This document shows, in pieces, positions 8,081-17,096 of a stretch of 35,630 nt of DNA. Numbering within the stretch: position 1 is the first letter of the stretch; each line of letters starts with the position of its first letter. Under the pieces are notes generated by a model. It had not been told where the DNA came from, did not search any database, and saw only the letters and a list, made by a program, of their open reading frames with translations. A program made the translations under genes and the position numbers. The stretch comes from Hydrogenophaga sp. A37 (GTDB lineage: Bacteria; Pseudomonadota; Gammaproteobacteria; Burkholderiales; Burkholderiaceae_C): contig NZ_MUNZ01000139.1 in assembly GCF_002001205.1 (NCBI RefSeq), positions 1 through 35,630 on the forward strand, given 5' to 3'.

Positions 8081-9255
8081 CCATCGAAGCCGGTTCCACA
8101 GCGGAGGGAGCAGGCCGCCGCATCCGCCTGGGCATGGTCGGTGGCGGCGAAGGCGCCTTCATCGGCGCGGTGCACCGCACCGCCGCGCGGCTCGACGACC
8201 ACTACGAGTTGCTGGCCGGCGCGCTGTCGTCCACGCCGGAGAAGGCCCTGCGCTCGGCGCAGGCGCTGGGCCTGTCCCGCGCCTACCCCGACTACCGCAC
8301 GATGGCGCGCGAAGAGGCCGCGCGCGGCGCCGACGGCATCGAGGCCGTGGCCATCGTCACGCCCAATGACCAGCACGCGCCCGCCGCCGAAGCCTTTCTG
8401 GAAGCCGGTATCCACGTCATCTGCGACAAGCCCGTGACCACCACGCTGGCCCAGGCGCAGCGCCTGCGTGAACTCGCGCGGTCGAAAGGCTTGGTGCTGG
8501 CCGTGACCTACAACTACAGCGGTTACCCCATGGTGCGGCACGCGCGCCAGCTGGTGCGCGAAGGTGCTTTGGGCACGCTGCGCATGGTGCAGGTGGAGTA
8601 CGCGCAAGACTGGTTGACCGAAGCGCTGGAGGCCAGCGGGCAGAAGCAGGCCGCCTGGCGCACCGACCCGGCGCGCGCCGGTGCGGGCGGCTGCATCGGC
8701 GACATCGGCACCCACGCCTACCAGCTCGCGGCCTTCGTGAGCGGGTTGCGGACCGAGTCGCTCTGCGCCGAACTCAGCACCTTCGTGCCCGGCCGCGCGC
8801 TGGACGACAACGTGCAGGTGATGCTGCGCTTTGCCGGTGGTGCGCGCGGCATGTTGTGGGCCAGCCAGGTCGCGCCGGGCAACGAAAACGGCCTGCGCCT
8901 GCGCGTGTATGGCGACCAGGGCGGCCTCGAATGGCGGCAGGAGCACCCGAACCAGTTGCACTGGTCGCCCTTTGGTCAGCCCACCCAGATCATTTCGCGC
9001 GGCACCGGAGCGGCCACCGCCGACGCGGCGCGCGTGACCCGCCTGCCATCGGGCCACCCCGAGGGCTATCTCGAAGGCTTCGCCACCGTCTACGCCGAGA
9101 TCGCGCAGGCCCTGCGCGCCGCGCGCGACGGCTCGGCCACGCCGGCCGACGTGGTGTTCCCCACCATCGACGACGGCGTGCACGGCATGGCGTTCATCGA
9201 GGCGGCCGTGCGCTCGTCGTCGCAAGGTGGGCAGTGGGTGGAGGTGAGCGAGTGA
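8077..9255 (+). CDS. Gfo/Idh/MocA-family NAD(P)-dependent sugar oxidoreductase
   Basis: This 392-residue enzyme has an N-terminal Rossmann domain (RIRLGMVGGGEGAFIGAVHR, about residues 14-33), followed by VAIVTPNDQHAPAAEAFLEAG and the signature region CDKPVTTTLAQAQ, where DKP replaces the more usual EKP. The C-terminal half is the family's alpha/beta substrate domain, with GGCIGDIGTHAYQLAAF supplying the conserved Asp and His. These enzymes oxidise or reduce sugars and cyclitols at a hydroxyl or keto group. I chose the ATG at 8077, which overlaps the preceding stop by four bases and gives normal family length. A longer open frame extends upstream into the previous gene but has no family similarity there. 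The substrate is unknown. Confidence 0.9.
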   Translation: MTIEAGSTAEGAGRRIRLGMVGGGEGAFIGAVHRTAARLDDHYELLAGALSSTPEKALRSAQALGLSRAYPDYRTMAREEAARGADGIEAVAIVTPNDQHAPAAEAFLEAGIHVICDKPVTTTLAQAQRLRELARSKGLVLAVTYNYSGYPMVRHARQLVREGALGTLRMVQVEYAQDWLTEALEASGQKQAAWRTDPARAGAGGCIGDIGTHAYQLAAFVSGLRTESLCAELSTFVPGRALDDNVQVMLRFAGGARGMLWASQVAPGNENGLRLRVYGDQGGLEWRQEHPNQLHWSPFGQPTQIISRGTGAATADAARVTRLPSGHPEGYLEGFATVYAEIAQALRAARDGSATPADVVFPTIDDGVHGMAFIEAAVRSSSQGGQWVEVSE

Positions 9256-9313
9256 GCGCGTCGGGCCGTTCCCAAGCGTTCTACCCGCAGCGCGCTGCGC
9301 GGAGGGTCTCCCA

Positions 9314-10798
9314 GTGAGCCTGAGCGTGCGCTTCAACGACGTCGTCAAGGACTTCGGGCCGGTGCGCGTGCTGCACGGCGTGAGCTTTGATCTCGCGCCC
9401 GGGCGCATGGTCGGCCTGCTGGGCGAGAACGGTGCGGGCAAGTCCACCCTGGTGAAGATCCTCTCGGGCTACGAGCAGCTCTCCGGCGGCAGCCTGGAGG
9501 TGGACGGTGTGCTGCGGCACTTCGCCAGCTCGCGCGAGGCGGAGGCGGCCGGCATCGTGCTGATCCACCAGGAGTTCAACCTGGCCGACGACCTCACCGT
9601 GGCGCAGAACATCTTCCTCGGCCGCGAGCTGCGGCGCGGCTGGCTGCTCGACGAGGCCGGCATGCGCCGCGCCGCGCGCGAGGTGCTGCAGCAGGTGGGC
9701 CTGGACATCGACCCCGACACGCGGGCGCGCGACCTGATCGTGGCCGAGAAGCAGTTGGTGGAAATTGCCAAGGCCCTGTCGCGCCACGCGCGCCTGCTGG
9801 TGATGGACGAGCCCACCGCCACGCTCACGCCCTCTGAGACGCAGCGCCTGTTTGAGCTGATCGCCCGGCTGCGCAGCCAGGGCGTGACCATCGTCTACAT
9901 CTCGCACAAGCTTGATGAAGTGGAGCGTGTGACCGACGAGATCGTGGTGATGCGCGACGGGCGCTTCGTCGCGCGTGGCCCCACCGCCGAGCACACCCGG
10001 CAACAGATGGCCAACCTGATGGTGGGCCGCGAACTCTCCGACATGTTCCCGCCCCGCGTCACGCCGCCCCCGGCCGAGCCGCTGCTCTCGGTGCGGCACC
10101 TGACCGTGCCGGGCTGGGCGAAGGACGTCGGCTTCGACCTGCACCCCGGCGAAATCCTGGGCTTCGCGGGCCTGGTCGGCGCGGGCCGCACCGAACTCTT
10201 CGAGGGCCTGCTGGGTTTGCGCCCCAGAAGCGCGGGCGAGGTGCGGCTCGCCGGGCGCGCCGTGAGCTTCAACAACCCGCGCGAGGCGGCGCATGAAGGC
10301 ATCACCTACCTGAGCGAAGACCGCAAGGGCTGTGGGCTGCACACCCGCATGTCGCTGCAGGAAAACCTCACGCTGATGGACCTGGACCGCCACGCCAGGC
10401 CGTGGCTCGACCCGCGCTCCGAGCGCCGTGCGCTGGAGCAGGCCGTGGCCGATTTCGGTATCCGCACCGGCTCGCTCGATGCGCCGGCGGGCTCGCTCTC
10501 CGGCGGCAACCAGCAGAAGCTGGCCATGGCCAAGGTGCTGCAGCCCGACCCGCGCGTGGTCGTGCTGGACGAACCCACGCGGGGTGTTGACGTTGGCGCC
10601 AAGCGCGACATCTATTTCCTGGTCCAGCGCCTGGCGGCAGAGGGCCGCGGCGTGGTCGTCATCTCATCGGAGCTCATCGAGCTGATCGGCCTGTGTCACC
10701 GCGTCGTGGTGATGCGCGCGGGCACCGTGCAGGCCACGCTGGACGCCGACCTCCTGACTGAAGAGGCATTGATCGCCCACGCCACTGGCACTCACTGA
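9314..10798 (+). CDS. Sugar ABC importer ATPase, two fused nucleotide-binding domains (RbsA/XylG/MglA type)
   Basis: This 494-residue ATPase powers sugar uptake at the inner membrane. Domain 1 has Walker [10 protein letters not shown] (residues 37-45), a Q-loop at HQEFNL and Walker [10 protein letters not shown]. Domain 2 has the degenerate Walker [11 protein letters not shown], signature LSGGNQQK and Walker [17 protein letters not shown]. That asymmetry is normal for carbohydrate uptake ATPases of this class. Odd is the domain 1 signature: where relatives have an LSIGDQQ-like motif, this protein reads [16 protein letters not shown]. Translation starts at GTG 9314, 58 bases after the previous stop; the gap contains a 14-bp perfect palindrome at 9286-9299. 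The permease gene follows after 4 bases. Confidence 0.92.
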   Translation: MSLSVRFNDVVKDFGPVRVLHGVSFDLAPGRMVGLLGENGAGKSTLVKILSGYEQLSGGSLEVDGVLRHFASSREAEAAGIVLIHQEFNLADDLTVAQNIFLGRELRRGWLLDEAGMRRAAREVLQQVGLDIDPDTRARDLIVAEKQLVEIAKALSRHARLLVMDEPTATLTPSETQRLFELIARLRSQGVTIVYISHKLDEVERVTDEIVVMRDGRFVARGPTAEHTRQQMANLMVGRELSDMFPPRVTPPPAEPLLSVRHLTVPGWAKDVGFDLHPGEILGFAGLVGAGRTELFEGLLGLRPRSAGEVRLAGRAVSFNNPREAAHEGITYLSEDRKGCGLHTRMSLQENLTLMDLDRHARPWLDPRSERRALEQAVADFGIRTGSLDAPAGSLSGGNQQKLAMAKVLQPDPRVVVLDEPTRGVDVGAKRDIYFLVQRLAAEGRGVVVISSELIELIGLCHRVVVMRAGTVQATLDADLLTEEALIAHATGTH

Positions 10799-10802
10799 CA
10801 CC

Positions 10803-11819
10803 ATGCAAGAACTCACCCATTCCGCCAGCAACGTCCCAGCCACCCCGAAGCGCGGCGGCAAGCCGCTGCGCCAGCACCTGCGCGAAGCCGGGCCCATCGT
10901 CGGCCTGGTGCTGCTTTGCATTGCCGGCACGGTGCTCAACCCGGACTTCGCGACCTGGGACAACGCGATGAACGTGCTCACGCGCACCGCCTTCATCGGC
11001 ATCATCGCGGTGGGCATGTGCTTCGTCATCATCTCCGGCGGCATCGACCTTTCGGTGGGCTCGATGGCGGCGTTGATCGCGGGCTGCATGATCATGGTGA
11101 TGAACTGGGTGGCCCCGCTGTTGGGCAGCCCGGTGGCGGCGGTGCTGGTGGGCATGGCCATCGCGCTGACCTTGGGCGCGGCTTTCGGGCTGGCGCACGG
11201 CGTGCTCATCACCAAGGGCCGCATCGAGCCCTTCATCGTCACCCTGGGCACGCTGGGCATCTTCCGCGCCTACCTCACCTACTTCTCCAACGGCGGCGCG
11301 CTCACGCTGGACAACGCGCTGGCCGACACCTACGGCCCGGTCTACTACGGCGCCTGGCTGGGCATCCCGATCCCGATCTGGGTGTTCCTGGCGGTGGCGC
11401 TGGCAGGCGCTTTGCTGCTCAACCGCACGCGCTACGGCCGCTACGTGCAGGCCATCGGTTCCAACGAACAGGTGGCGCGCTACGCCGCCGTGGCGGTGGA
11501 CCGCATCAAGATCCTCACCTATGTGCTTCTGGGCATCTGCGTGGGCATTGCCACCTTGCTTTACGTGCCGCGCCTGGGCTCGGCCTCGCCGTCCACCGGC
11601 CTGCTCTGGGAGCTCGAAGCCATCGCCGCCGTGATCGTCGGCGGCACCGCGCTCAAGGGCGGGCAGGGCCGCATCGTGGGCACCGTGGTGGGGGCCGTGC
11701 TGCTCTCCGTCATCGGCAACATCCTCAACCTCACCAGCATCATCAGCGTCTACCTGAACGCGGCGGTGCAGGGTTTCGTGATCATCGTCGTGGCCTTCCT
11801 GCAAAGAGGGCGACGATGA
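10803..11819 (+). CDS. Sugar ABC importer permease (RbsC/XylH type)
   Basis: This 338-residue integral membrane protein has roughly eight to ten hydrophobic helices after a polar N-terminus. Family features are [20 protein letters not shown] in the first third, [19 protein letters not shown] in the middle and [20 protein letters not shown] near the C-terminus, all characteristic of BPD_transp_2 permeases for pentoses and hexoses. It forms a homodimeric channel that couples to the fused ATPase encoded 4 bases upstream. The receptor gene begins 69 bases downstream with its own strong ribosome-binding site. Substrate specificity cannot be inferred from this subunit alone. Confidence 0.92.
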   Translation: MQELTHSASNVPATPKRGGKPLRQHLREAGPIVGLVLLCIAGTVLNPDFATWDNAMNVLTRTAFIGIIAVGMCFVIISGGIDLSVGSMAALIAGCMIMVMNWVAPLLGSPVAAVLVGMAIALTLGAAFGLAHGVLITKGRIEPFIVTLGTLGIFRAYLTYFSNGGALTLDNALADTYGPVYYGAWLGIPIPIWVFLAVALAGALLLNRTRYGRYVQAIGSNEQVARYAAVAVDRIKILTYVLLGICVGIATLLYVPRLGSASPSTGLLWELEAIAAVIVGGTALKGGQGRIVGTVVGAVLLSVIGNILNLTSIISVYLNAAVQGFVIIVVAFLQRGRR

Positions 11820-11888
11820 ACGTCCGGCAGCGCAGCCCACGGGCCGGCGAGCCATTTCTGCCTCAAGAAACTAGCTTAGGAGACATTC

Positions 11889-12842
11889 ATGAACAGACGT
11901 CTTTTCTCTGCCATCTCGCTGGCCATCGCCACCCTCGTGACGGCGCCGGCCTTCGCCCAGAACAAGCTGGTGATGGGGGTGTCCGTCCCCGCAGCCACCC
12001 ACGGCTGGACCGGCGGCGTGGTGTATTGGGCCAATCGAACCAAGGGCGAGCTGGAGAAGCAATACCCCGGCGCATCGATCATCGTGAAGACCGCTGGCTC
12101 CGCCGCCGAGCAGGCCAACCAGGTGCAAGACCTGCAAACCGTCAACAAGATCGACACGCTGGTGATCCTGCCGTTTGAATCCGCGCCACTGACCAAGCCC
12201 GTGGCCCAGGTCAAGGGCAAGGGCGTTTACGTGACGGTGGTGGACCGGGGCCTGACCGACCCGAGCGCGCAGAACGCCTACGTGGCGGGCGACAACCCGG
12301 GCTTTGGCAAGGTGGCCGCCGAGTACATGGCCAAGGCCATGGGCGGCAAGGGCAACGTGGTGGTCCTGCGCGGCATTCCGACGGTGATCGACAACGAGCG
12401 CGTCGACGCCTTCAACGCCGTGATGAAGGGCCAGGCGGGCATCAAGGTGCTGGACGCCAAACACGGCAACTGGAACCGCGACGACGCCTTCAAGGTGATG
12501 CAGGACTACCTCACGCGCTTCAAACAGATCGACGCCGTGTGGGCCTCCGACGACGACATGGCGGTGGGTGTGCAGAAGGCCATCACACAGGCCAAGCGCA
12601 GCGACGTGAAGCTGGTGCTGGGCGGCGCGGGTTCCAAGGACTACATCAAGAAGGTGATGGATGGCGACCCGGTGGTGACCGCCGACGTGACCTACTCGCC
12701 CAGCATGATCGCTGACGCCATGAAGCTCACGGCCGAGGCGCGCATCACCGGCAAAGCGATGCCGGCCACGACCATCATTCCCTCGGTGCTGATCACCAAA
12801 GAAAACGCCGCGAAGTACTACGTGCCGGACTCACCGTTCTGA
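11889..12842 (+). CDS. Periplasmic sugar-binding protein of the ABC importer
   Basis: This 317-residue protein has a typical Sec signal peptide ([20 protein letters not shown], with cleavage expected after AFA at about residue 23), followed by a type I periplasmic-binding fold related to RbsB/MglB. Hallmarks are [20 protein letters not shown] at the mature N-terminus, [46 protein letters not shown] and [17 protein letters not shown]. Strong AGGAGA at 11878-11883 precedes the ATG, consistent with the receptor being made in excess over the membrane parts. It delivers the sugar to the permease encoded upstream. Weak similarity to any single characterised receptor prevents naming the ligand; xylose or another pentose is suggested only by the adjacent xylA. 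Confidence 0.9.
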   Translation: MNRRLFSAISLAIATLVTAPAFAQNKLVMGVSVPAATHGWTGGVVYWANRTKGELEKQYPGASIIVKTAGSAAEQANQVQDLQTVNKIDTLVILPFESAPLTKPVAQVKGKGVYVTVVDRGLTDPSAQNAYVAGDNPGFGKVAAEYMAKAMGGKGNVVVLRGIPTVIDNERVDAFNAVMKGQAGIKVLDAKHGNWNRDDAFKVMQDYLTRFKQIDAVWASDDDMAVGVQKAITQAKRSDVKLVLGGAGSKDYIKKVMDGDPVVTADVTYSPSMIADAMKLTAEARITGKAMPATTIIPSVLITKENAAKYYVPDSPF

Positions 12843-12884
12843 ACGGGCCTGCAAGGCGTTCACTGCGTTGAGAAACCTGTGCGC

Positions 12885-13025
12885 ATGCCGCTGCGCCTGG
12901 AGGAGGGGTACCTGGACCCCCACGTCAAGACCGCCACCGCCGACATGCGCCGGCGCTCTGCGGCCATGCCCGCAGCGACGTACCGCGTTGATCAGATGGC
13001 CCCGCTGATCATGGGCACGCCCTGA
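12885..13025 (+). pseudogene. Decayed 3'-end copy of the acyltransferase gene
   Basis: The 46 codons here (MPLRLEEGYLDPHVK ... VDQMAPLIMGTP) reproduce two separate pieces of the C-terminus of the acyltransferase at 2340-4331: its LPLRLGDEYLDPHVKAATAE segment and its last residues VDQMAPLIMGK. About 40 codons between them, including the SGNH-domain D-x-x-H pair, are missing. A 31-base stretch is identical (12987-13017 versus 4296-4326), and the first segment differs at about 12 of 81 bases. The frame remains open, but the piece lacks any complete domain. It is best read as a remnant of a second acyltransferase copy, separated from the intact gene by the sugar operon. Confidence 0.85.
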
Positions 13026-13040
13026 ACGAGACTCTGACGC

Positions 13041-14552
13041 TCAGTCGAGCACCAGCTCGCCTGCGGCGTTGAAGCTGTAGAGGTAGTAGAACCACTTGTC
13101 GGTGTCCGAGCCGCTTTCGATCTTGAAGGCGGTCATCAGGCGCTGGCCGTCGGTCTTGAGGTAGATCGCGCCGTACACCTCCACATTGCTGCGGCCGAGC
13201 ATGCGCACGTCTTGCTTGATGCGGTCCAGCTGCTCGGGCGTGACACCGCTGGCCAGCGTGTCCACGCGGGCTAGCAGGTCGTTCACCCGCTCGCGGTCTT
13301 CGCTGGCGCGGGTGGACCGCTGCAGCTCGGTCGACAAGATCACAGGCGCCTGGCCGCGCCCCGCCGCGCCCAGGCGCCCCAGCAGGTCGGGCCGGGGGTG
13401 CACATGGCCTTCTTCGTCGCCCGACGAGATGACGAAGGCCGCCGGGTTCACGGCCCGCAGAAAGGCGTCGGTCACGTCGCTGGAGCCGTGGTGGCACGAC
13501 TTCATCACCTCGGCGCGCAAGCTGGCCTGGGCCGCCTCGATCATCTGCTGGTGAGCGACTGAACCCTCTTGGGGCCAGGCGCTCAGGCCCGCGTAGTGTG
13601 TGAGCAGAAATTTCTCGGCCGGGCGGTTGAGGTCGCCGCCGAAGAGCAGCCTGAAGCCGCCGTGGGAAAGCTTGAGCAGCACCGAGTGGCCGTTCTTGGT
13701 TTCGCCATAGCTGCCGAAGCGGCGCAGGCGGGGCTCGCCCTGGGCGCCCGGCTCGACCACTGGCCCCAGCACCTGGATGGTGTAGCCGCGCTGATCCGAA
13801 GGGCCGAAGCCCGGCATCCAGGCCAGGCCTTGCTCGTGCTGGGCGTGTGCGGTGGAGAGCATGCGGATGTCGCCCACCTTGGGGTTGTCCAGCGCGGCCT
13901 TCATCAGGCGGGGGAATTCGAAGCGCGTGTTCGCGGGCACACCGCCAAAATCACCCTCGATGGCGGGGCGGTCCACCGCCAGCGCGTGGATGTAGGCGCG
14001 GCCGGTGGTGGCGTCGGGGACCGGCTGACCGATCTTCTCCCAGGTGCCCGAGACGGGCCGCTCCACCAAGCCGTTGTGGAACACGGTCTTGAAACCGATC
14101 CCGGGGTTCTGGAACAGGGGCAGGAAGCCCTGGTAGTGGTCTTGGTCGGGGTGGGTCAGCACCGCCGCGTGGAAGTTGAAGCTGGCGTAGGTCTGAAAGC
14201 GGGCCTTGAGGAAGGCGTTCATGTTGCCGCCTTCGCCCGCGTCGATCACCATGATGCGCTCGCGTTCGCCGCGCTCGGGCGAGATCAACACCGCGCCGTC
14301 GCCCTGGCCCACGTCGACAAAGATTACCTCCAGCGGGCGCTGTTCAAGCACCTCGGCGGCCGGGATGTAGAGGGTGCGGCGCTGGGTGGGCGAGCGCGGC
14401 GCCCAGTCCACCTCCAGCCAGCCGTCGCCCATGTCGCGGCTGATGGTGAGGTGGTCGCCCCAGATCACCTGCCGCGCCTTGGTCTTTCGGTTGGCCTGGT
14501 ACAGGTAAGACGGTTTGCCATCGGCGCGCAGCGCCACGAAACGGTGCGTCAT
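13041..14552 (-). CDS. ComEC-like metallo-beta-lactamase-fold hydrolase
   Basis: This 503-residue predicted soluble protein has an N-terminal region (about residues 1-70) that could be an SH3-like domain, followed by a metallo-beta-lactamase domain of the ComEC/Rec2 type. The start of the core is EVIFVDVGQGDGAVLISPE, and metal-binding motifs are LTHPDQDHYQG (His134-x-Asp136-x-Asp138-His139), LLFGGDLNRPAEKF and MKSCHHGSSDVTDAF. There is no ComEC membrane domain, so this is a stand-alone version, not the competence channel. The AAGGAGG complement at 14561-14567 supports the ATG at 14552. There is no obvious functional partner: its neighbours are a gene remnant on each side. The fold is confident; substrate (nucleic acid or other phosphodiester) is unknown. 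Confidence 0.8.
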   Translation of the reverse strand: MTHRFVALRADGKPSYLYQANRKTKARQVIWGDHLTISRDMGDGWLEVDWAPRSPTQRRTLYIPAAEVLEQRPLEVIFVDVGQGDGAVLISPERGERERIMVIDAGEGGNMNAFLKARFQTYASFNFHAAVLTHPDQDHYQGFLPLFQNPGIGFKTVFHNGLVERPVSGTWEKIGQPVPDATTGRAYIHALAVDRPAIEGDFGGVPANTRFEFPRLMKAALDNPKVGDIRMLSTAHAQHEQGLAWMPGFGPSDQRGYTIQVLGPVVEPGAQGEPRLRRFGSYGETKNGHSVLLKLSHGGFRLLFGGDLNRPAEKFLLTHYAGLSAWPQEGSVAHQQMIEAAQASLRAEVMKSCHHGSSDVTDAFLRAVNPAAFVISSGDEEGHVHPRPDLLGRLGAAGRGQAPVILSTELQRSTRASEDRERVNDLLARVDTLASGVTPEQLDRIKQDVRMLGRSNVEVYGAIYLKTDGQRLMTAFKIESGSDTDKWFYYLYSFNAAGELVLD

Positions 14553-14624
14553 GCTCGGTCCCTCCTTGCTGGCAGGGAGCGTAGGCGCAAGCGAAGCCGG
14601 CGTCCAGTGGGCGCGAGGCCTCCG

Positions 14625-14990
14625 TCAGCGCAGCAGCAGCGTGGGCACGCGCGCGGCGCGCAGCAGCTCGGTGGTCTTTCTGCCAGCGTAAGGTCGGTGC
14701 ATCGGAATCGTCAGCAGGTGCACTGGCAATCCCCTGTACATCGGGCTGCTCGCCACCATCTCCACGTGGCCGAAGCGCCGCGCCGGCCCAGCACGAGGAG
14801 GGGCGGCATCCTGCTCGCTCAGGTTCTTGAGCAGGTTTTCTTCGGCGTTGGCGCCAATGGCGACGCTGTGGTCCTGATGGCCCTGCAGCGCGGGGTGGCG
14901 GTGAATCACGTGCAGGAATTCCAGCGGGGCGCCCATGCGCGCGGCGACCCAGGCGGCCACCACTTCCTTGTAGTCAAATCCGTGCTCATG
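14625..14990 (-). pseudogene. Decayed universal stress protein (UspA-family) gene
   Basis: Reading on the minus strand gives VAARMGAPLEFLHVIHRHPA near the N-terminal side and RKTTELLRAARVPTLLLR at the C-terminus, both characteristic of UspA-family proteins of beta-proteobacteria (the second is their G-S-T-T-x-x-L-L-R-A nucleotide-site tail). Between them only about 50 residues remain, whereas related proteins have 140 to 280. There is no in-frame family-like N-terminus: the natural ATG near 14989 reads in another frame, suggesting a frameshift. A second scrap of the same C-terminus lies at 17097-17153, beyond the sensor kinase. No function is expected. Confidence 0.75.
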
Positions 14991-15047
14991 GCGTTTTGGG
15001 CGCTCCTGTTTCGTGTGTTCTGGCACATGCCGGCGTGTGTTCGGCGA

Positions 15048-15076
15048 TTGACGGCGCAAGAGAGTCTGTTGATACT
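15048..15076 (+). promoter_or_regulatory. Sigma-70-like promoter for the sensor kinase gene
   Basis: TTGACG at 15048-15053 and GATACT at 15071-15076 are separated by exactly 17 bases and match the sigma-70 consensus well. Transcription would start about 52 bases before the kinase ATG at 15136. Confidence 0.55.
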
Positions 15077-15135
15077 GATACACAAATCGTTGCAATGCCA
15101 CCTCTGCCGTCCAGGCATGAAAACCGAGGCGCTCG

Positions 15136-17076
15136 ATGACGTTCAGTCAACACGGAAGCCCACACAGTCCGAGCTCCCTGTACCGCTCCGTCGCCGCGAT
15201 GGTTGCGTGGCTGGTCTGGATGGTTCTCATCTCGCTGACACCGGCCACCGGTTGGGCCGACACCTACGCCAACACGCGCAGCAATGTGCTGGTCCTCCAC
15301 TCCTATGGCCCGGACTTCACATGGACCCGTACACAGCAAGAGGGCATTGATGCCGTTTTCAGCCCTCTCCAGGCTGAGTACGACCTGCGGATCGAGTACC
15401 TGGACGCGGTGCACAACCCCGGCCTTCTGAAGGGGCCACTGCTCCTTGAGCTTCTGCGTGCCAAGCTCTCGACGCAGAAGTTTCGGGTCGTGCTGACCTC
15501 GGACAACGCCGCGTTCGACTTCGCTCGCGCGCACCGGGCCGAGCTCTTTCCAGGGGTGCCCATCGTGTTCATGGGCCTGAACGGCTACGACGACGCGATG
15601 CTGAAGGGAGACCGCGACATCACAGGGGTGGCCGAAGACGGTGACATGTTCGGCACGCTGCAGGTGTTGCTGCGGCTCGCGCCGCAGACCCGCCGCATCG
15701 TTTTCCCCGGGATGGCCGACGACCTCACCTACCGCGGCCTCCGGGCCACCATCACCAAGGATTTGGCGGCGCTCCCCTCGCAGGTCAAGGCCGAGTTCCG
15801 AGAGTATCCCCATGTGGACGCGCTCCTTGATGACCTCAAGACCCTGCCGAGCGACTCCGCGATCTACACCATCGGCAACATGCGCACGCGCGACGGCCAG
15901 GGGATCAGCAGCCAGCGCGCCGCCGAGCTCATGTCATCGACGGTCCCTGTTCCCTTGTTCACGAGCTGGGATTTCCTGGTCGGCCACGGTGCTGTGGGAG
16001 GCAGTGTCATCAGCGGTGTCGAGCAGGGACGCCTGGCGGCGGAGATCGCGCTGCAGGTGATGCGCGGCACGCGCCCGGAATCCATCCCGGTGCGTCGCGG
16101 GGCGGGAAAGATCTTGATGTTCGACCACCGGCAACTGGTCCGCTTTGGCATCCCGACATCTCAGTTGCCGTGGGGCTCCGTGGTCCGCTTTGAGCCGGAG
16201 AGCTCGCTCAGCATTTCACGTGAGGCGGCCTGGATTGCCGGGGTGTCGTTCGTGCTGCTGTTCGGTGTGAGTGTGTCGCTGGTGATTGCGGTGCTGCAGC
16301 GCCGCCGCTCTGAGGAGCAGGTCCGCGCGCTCAACCAGGAACTCGAACAGCGCGTCGCCGAACGCACCAGCGCGCTGGAGCAGGCGAACAAGGAGTTGGA
16401 GTCTTTTGCCTATTCCGTCTCGCACGATCTGCGCGCTCCACTGCGCCACATCGACGGCTTTTTGGCGCTGCTCAAGGAGCGTGTCGAGCCGAACCTCGAT
16501 GATCAGGGCCTCCACTACATGAACACCATCGCCGACGCAGCCCGCCGCATGAGCACGCTGATCGACGACCTGCTGGCCTTTTCGCGCATGGGGCGCCAGG
16601 AAATGAGCAAGACCCCAGTGGATATGAACGGCCTGGTGGCCGACGTGATCCGGGGGCTGGCGCCAGAAGCTTCGGGCAGAGCCATCGACTGGCAGATCGC
16701 TGATCTGCCCGTGGTCAACGGGGATCGCGCCATGTTGCGTGTCGTGCTGTTCAACCTGATCTCGAATGCCCTGAAATACACCAGCAAACGCGCTCAGGCC
16801 CGGATCGACATCGGCACGCAGCCGGGTGAAGAAGGCGAGACCGTGGTGTACGTGAAGGACAACGGCGCTGGGTTCGACATGCGATTCAAGGACAAACTCT
16901 TCGGTGTCTTTCAGCGCCTGCATCGTGTCGATGAATTCGAGGGCACCGGTATCGGGTTGGCGAATGTCGCCCGCATCATCGCGCGCCACGGTGGCAAGGT
17001 GTGGGCGCAGGGTCAGGTCGACCAAGGCGCGGCGTTCTATGTCTCGTTTCTCCCATCCACCAAGACAGAAACGTAG
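15136..17076 (+). CDS. Sensor histidine kinase with periplasmic ABC-receptor-like sensor domain
   Basis: This 646-residue kinase has an N-terminal membrane-export segment (MVAWLVWMVLISLTP, ending near GWADTYA), then an extracytoplasmic domain of about 300 residues beginning NVLVLHSYGPDFTWTRTQQE. That domain resembles substrate-binding proteins of the ABC_sub_bind type. A transmembrane helix follows at about residues 364-386, then a coiled-coil linker (EQVRALNQELEQRVAERTSA) and a HisKA domain with phospho-acceptor His430 in FAYSVSHDLRAPLRHIDGF. The ATPase domain has N-box NLISNALKYTSK, G1 VYVKDNGAGFDM and G2 EGTGIGLANVARII. All catalytic boxes are intact. No response regulator is adjacent, so it is an orphan kinase here. 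Scraps of a universal stress protein gene flank it on both sides. Confidence 0.9.
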   Translation: MTFSQHGSPHSPSSLYRSVAAMVAWLVWMVLISLTPATGWADTYANTRSNVLVLHSYGPDFTWTRTQQEGIDAVFSPLQAEYDLRIEYLDAVHNPGLLKGPLLLELLRAKLSTQKFRVVLTSDNAAFDFARAHRAELFPGVPIVFMGLNGYDDAMLKGDRDITGVAEDGDMFGTLQVLLRLAPQTRRIVFPGMADDLTYRGLRATITKDLAALPSQVKAEFREYPHVDALLDDLKTLPSDSAIYTIGNMRTRDGQGISSQRAAELMSSTVPVPLFTSWDFLVGHGAVGGSVISGVEQGRLAAEIALQVMRGTRPESIPVRRGAGKILMFDHRQLVRFGIPTSQLPWGSVVRFEPESSLSISREAAWIAGVSFVLLFGVSVSLVIAVLQRRRSEEQVRALNQELEQRVAERTSALEQANKELESFAYSVSHDLRAPLRHIDGFLALLKERVEPNLDDQGLHYMNTIADAARRMSTLIDDLLAFSRMGRQEMSKTPVDMNGLVADVIRGLAPEASGRAIDWQIADLPVVNGDRAMLRVVLFNLISNALKYTSKRAQARIDIGTQPGEEGETVVYVKDNGAGFDMRFKDKLFGVFQRLHRVDEFEGTGIGLANVARIIARHGGKVWAQGQVDQGAAFYVSFLPSTKTET

Positions 17077-17096
17077 ACGCCGAGAAACGCGGGTTC

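Noticed and set aside
9286..9299. 14-bp palindrome before the sugar ATPase gene
   Set aside because: Made only of alternating GC-rich bases (CGCAGCGCGCTGCG) in a very GC-rich operon, so chance is likely; there is no T-run for a terminator.
13569..15350. 593-codon open frame on the plus strand opposite the metallo-hydrolase
   Set aside because: Antisense to a motif-complete protein and overlapping the kinase start in another frame; its composition is not protein-like.
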